A stretch of 64,000 nucleotides of DNA from Spiractinospora alimapuensis (GTDB lineage: Bacteria; Actinomycetota; Actinomycetes; Streptosporangiales; Streptosporangiaceae), in the NCBI RefSeq assembly GCF_018437505.1, contig NZ_CP072467.1, forward strand, positions 248,001-312,000, in the 5' to 3' direction. Position 1 is the stretch's first letter. Each line of letters begins with the position of its first letter. Below the pieces are notes generated by a model that searched no databases, was not told the origin of the DNA, and saw nothing but the letters and a program-made list of their open reading frames with translations. Positions 63,286 through 64,000 of this stretch are shown here, piece by piece. Both the position numbers and the translations under genes were made by a program.

Positions 63286-64000
63286 GTGACGATGCCGTTC
63301 TACGTCTCGCCCGAGCAGCAGATGAAGGACAAGGCGGACTACGCGCGCAAGGGCATCGCGCGCGGCCGCAGCGCCGCCGTGCTGCGCTACGACGGCGGGA
63401 TCCTGCTCGTCGCGGACAACATGTCCCGCACGTTGCACAAGATCAGCGAGATCTACGACCGGATCGCCTTCGCCGCGGTGGGGCGGTACAACGAGTTCGA
63501 GAACCTGCGCCAGGCGGGCGTCCAGTTCGCCGACGGCCGTGGCTACGCCTACGACCGCCGCGACGTGACCGGACGCGCCCTGGCCAACGCCTACGCCCAG
63601 ACGCTGGGCATGGTGTTCAGCGAGAGCCTGAAGCCCTACGAGGTGGAGATCGTCGTCGCCGAACTCGGCGAGACCGCCGAGGACGACCAGCTCTACCGGA
63701 TCAGCTTCGACGGATCGGTGTACGACGAGGGCGACTACGTCGCCATCGGCGGCCAGGTCGAGGAGGTCAGCCGGGTCCTCAAGGAGCGGTACAACCCCGG
63801 CTCCTCGCTGGCCACCGCGCTCGGGGCGGCGATGCAGGCGCTGGCGCGGGACGAGGGGGAGCGCCGCGAGCTGGAGGCCTCCAGCCTGGAGGTCGCGATC
63901 CTGGACCGCGCGCGTGAGCACCGCACCTTCCGGCGGGTGCACGGTGCCCGACTGGAGCGACTCATCGAGGAGAGCCGCGGCGCGGCGGGTGCGAACGGTG
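63286..64000 (+). CDS. prcA: Proteasome subunit alpha, cut by window end
   Basis: The outer-ring subunit of the 20S proteasome, 238 residues seen. It begins [21 protein letters not shown], followed by [24 protein letters not shown] and the conserved [27 protein letters not shown] block; [19 protein letters not shown] lies near the end. The alpha N-terminus gates the pore and its surface pockets receive the ARC GQYL tail. GTG 63286 is preferred because AAAGGA lies nine bases upstream; ATG 63277 is too close to that site. The stop lies beyond the window. Confidence 0.95.
   Translation, partial: MTMPFYVSPEQQMKDKADYARKGIARGRSAAVLRYDGGILLVADNMSRTLHKISEIYDRIAFAAVGRYNEFENLRQAGVQFADGRGYAYDRRDVTGRALANAYAQTLGMVFSESLKPYEVEIVVAELGETAEDDQLYRISFDGSVYDEGDYVAIGGQVEEVSRVLKERYNPGSSLATALGAAMQALARDEGERRELEASSLEVAILDRAREHRTFRRVHGARLERLIEESRGAAGANG

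Noticed and set aside
61396-63942. 848-codon open frame on the minus strand
   Set aside because: Antisense to nnaR, the chelatase, prcB and prcA; produced by high GC content.

Overview
The window is 64 kb of very GC-rich actinobacterial DNA with frequent GTG starts. A complete Pup-proteasome locus (arc, dop, pup, prcB, prcA), mycothiol ligase mshC, an IdeR/DmdR-type iron box, a fabG-fabI pair and the conserved actinobacterial his-phosphatase / DUF3090 / SCO1664 group point to Actinomycetia. By resemblance it looks like a Nocardiopsis-type genome, which is an inference because no rRNA or other species marker is present.

Layout. 0-6 kb: a complete methoxymalonyl-ACP extender-unit set (fkbK-J-I-H forward, fkbG inverted) followed by a MetF-like reductase and another methyltransferase. 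This is the edge of a polyketide-type cluster whose synthases would lie to the left, outside the window. 6-10.5 kb: a VOC protein diverging from a four-gene ABC exporter plus two-component operon across an intergenic region with a 28-bp perfect palindrome and a triple 14-bp repeat. 10.5-16.6 kb: panD, small hypotheticals, an FhuF-like [2Fe-2S] protein under an iron box, then a candidate RiPP operon (prolyl oligopeptidase, 35-residue acidic peptide, JmjC oxygenase). 16.6-18.1 kb: non-coding degenerate tandem repeats. 18-25 kb: a second two-component system, a phosphopantetheinyl transferase, a DeoR regulator, a polyprenol mannosyltransferase and fabG-fabI-SDR. 26-36 kb: aldo-keto reductase, duplicated membrane proteins, the his-phosphatase/DUF3090/SCO1664 group, a P-type ATPase, mshC, a small zinc ribbon and a PAC2 protein. 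36-47 kb: metH, a HAD phosphatase, a ThrE-like exporter and a MacB/FtsX-type ABC exporter. 47-64 kb: RecB-like nuclease, M50 protease, ppgK, trmI, arc, dop and pup, then a nitrite-assimilation island (narK, nirB, nirD, nnaR, sirohydrochlorin chelatase) wedged between pup and prcB, then prcB and prcA, the latter cut by the window end.

How the parts work together. The fkb genes convert a glycolytic C3 unit into methoxymalonyl-ACP, which needs a phosphopantetheinylated ACP (a PPTase is at 20 kb) and SAM methyl groups (MetF-like, MetH). The island supplies nitrate/nitrite uptake, NADH nitrite reduction and the siroheme-pathway chelatase for its cofactor, with NnaR as likely regulator. Arc, Dop, Pup and PrcAB form the pupylation/degradation machine.

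A recurring quality signal is single-base frame breaks in otherwise well-conserved genes (Uma2-like gene, prolyl oligopeptidase twice, PPTase start, fabG, FtsX permease, nirB, nnaR, cbiX). Almost all are one base missing from or added to a short G/C run, so they look more like consensus errors than real decay. The most novel-looking system is the prolyl oligopeptidase / acidic peptide / JmjC operon.
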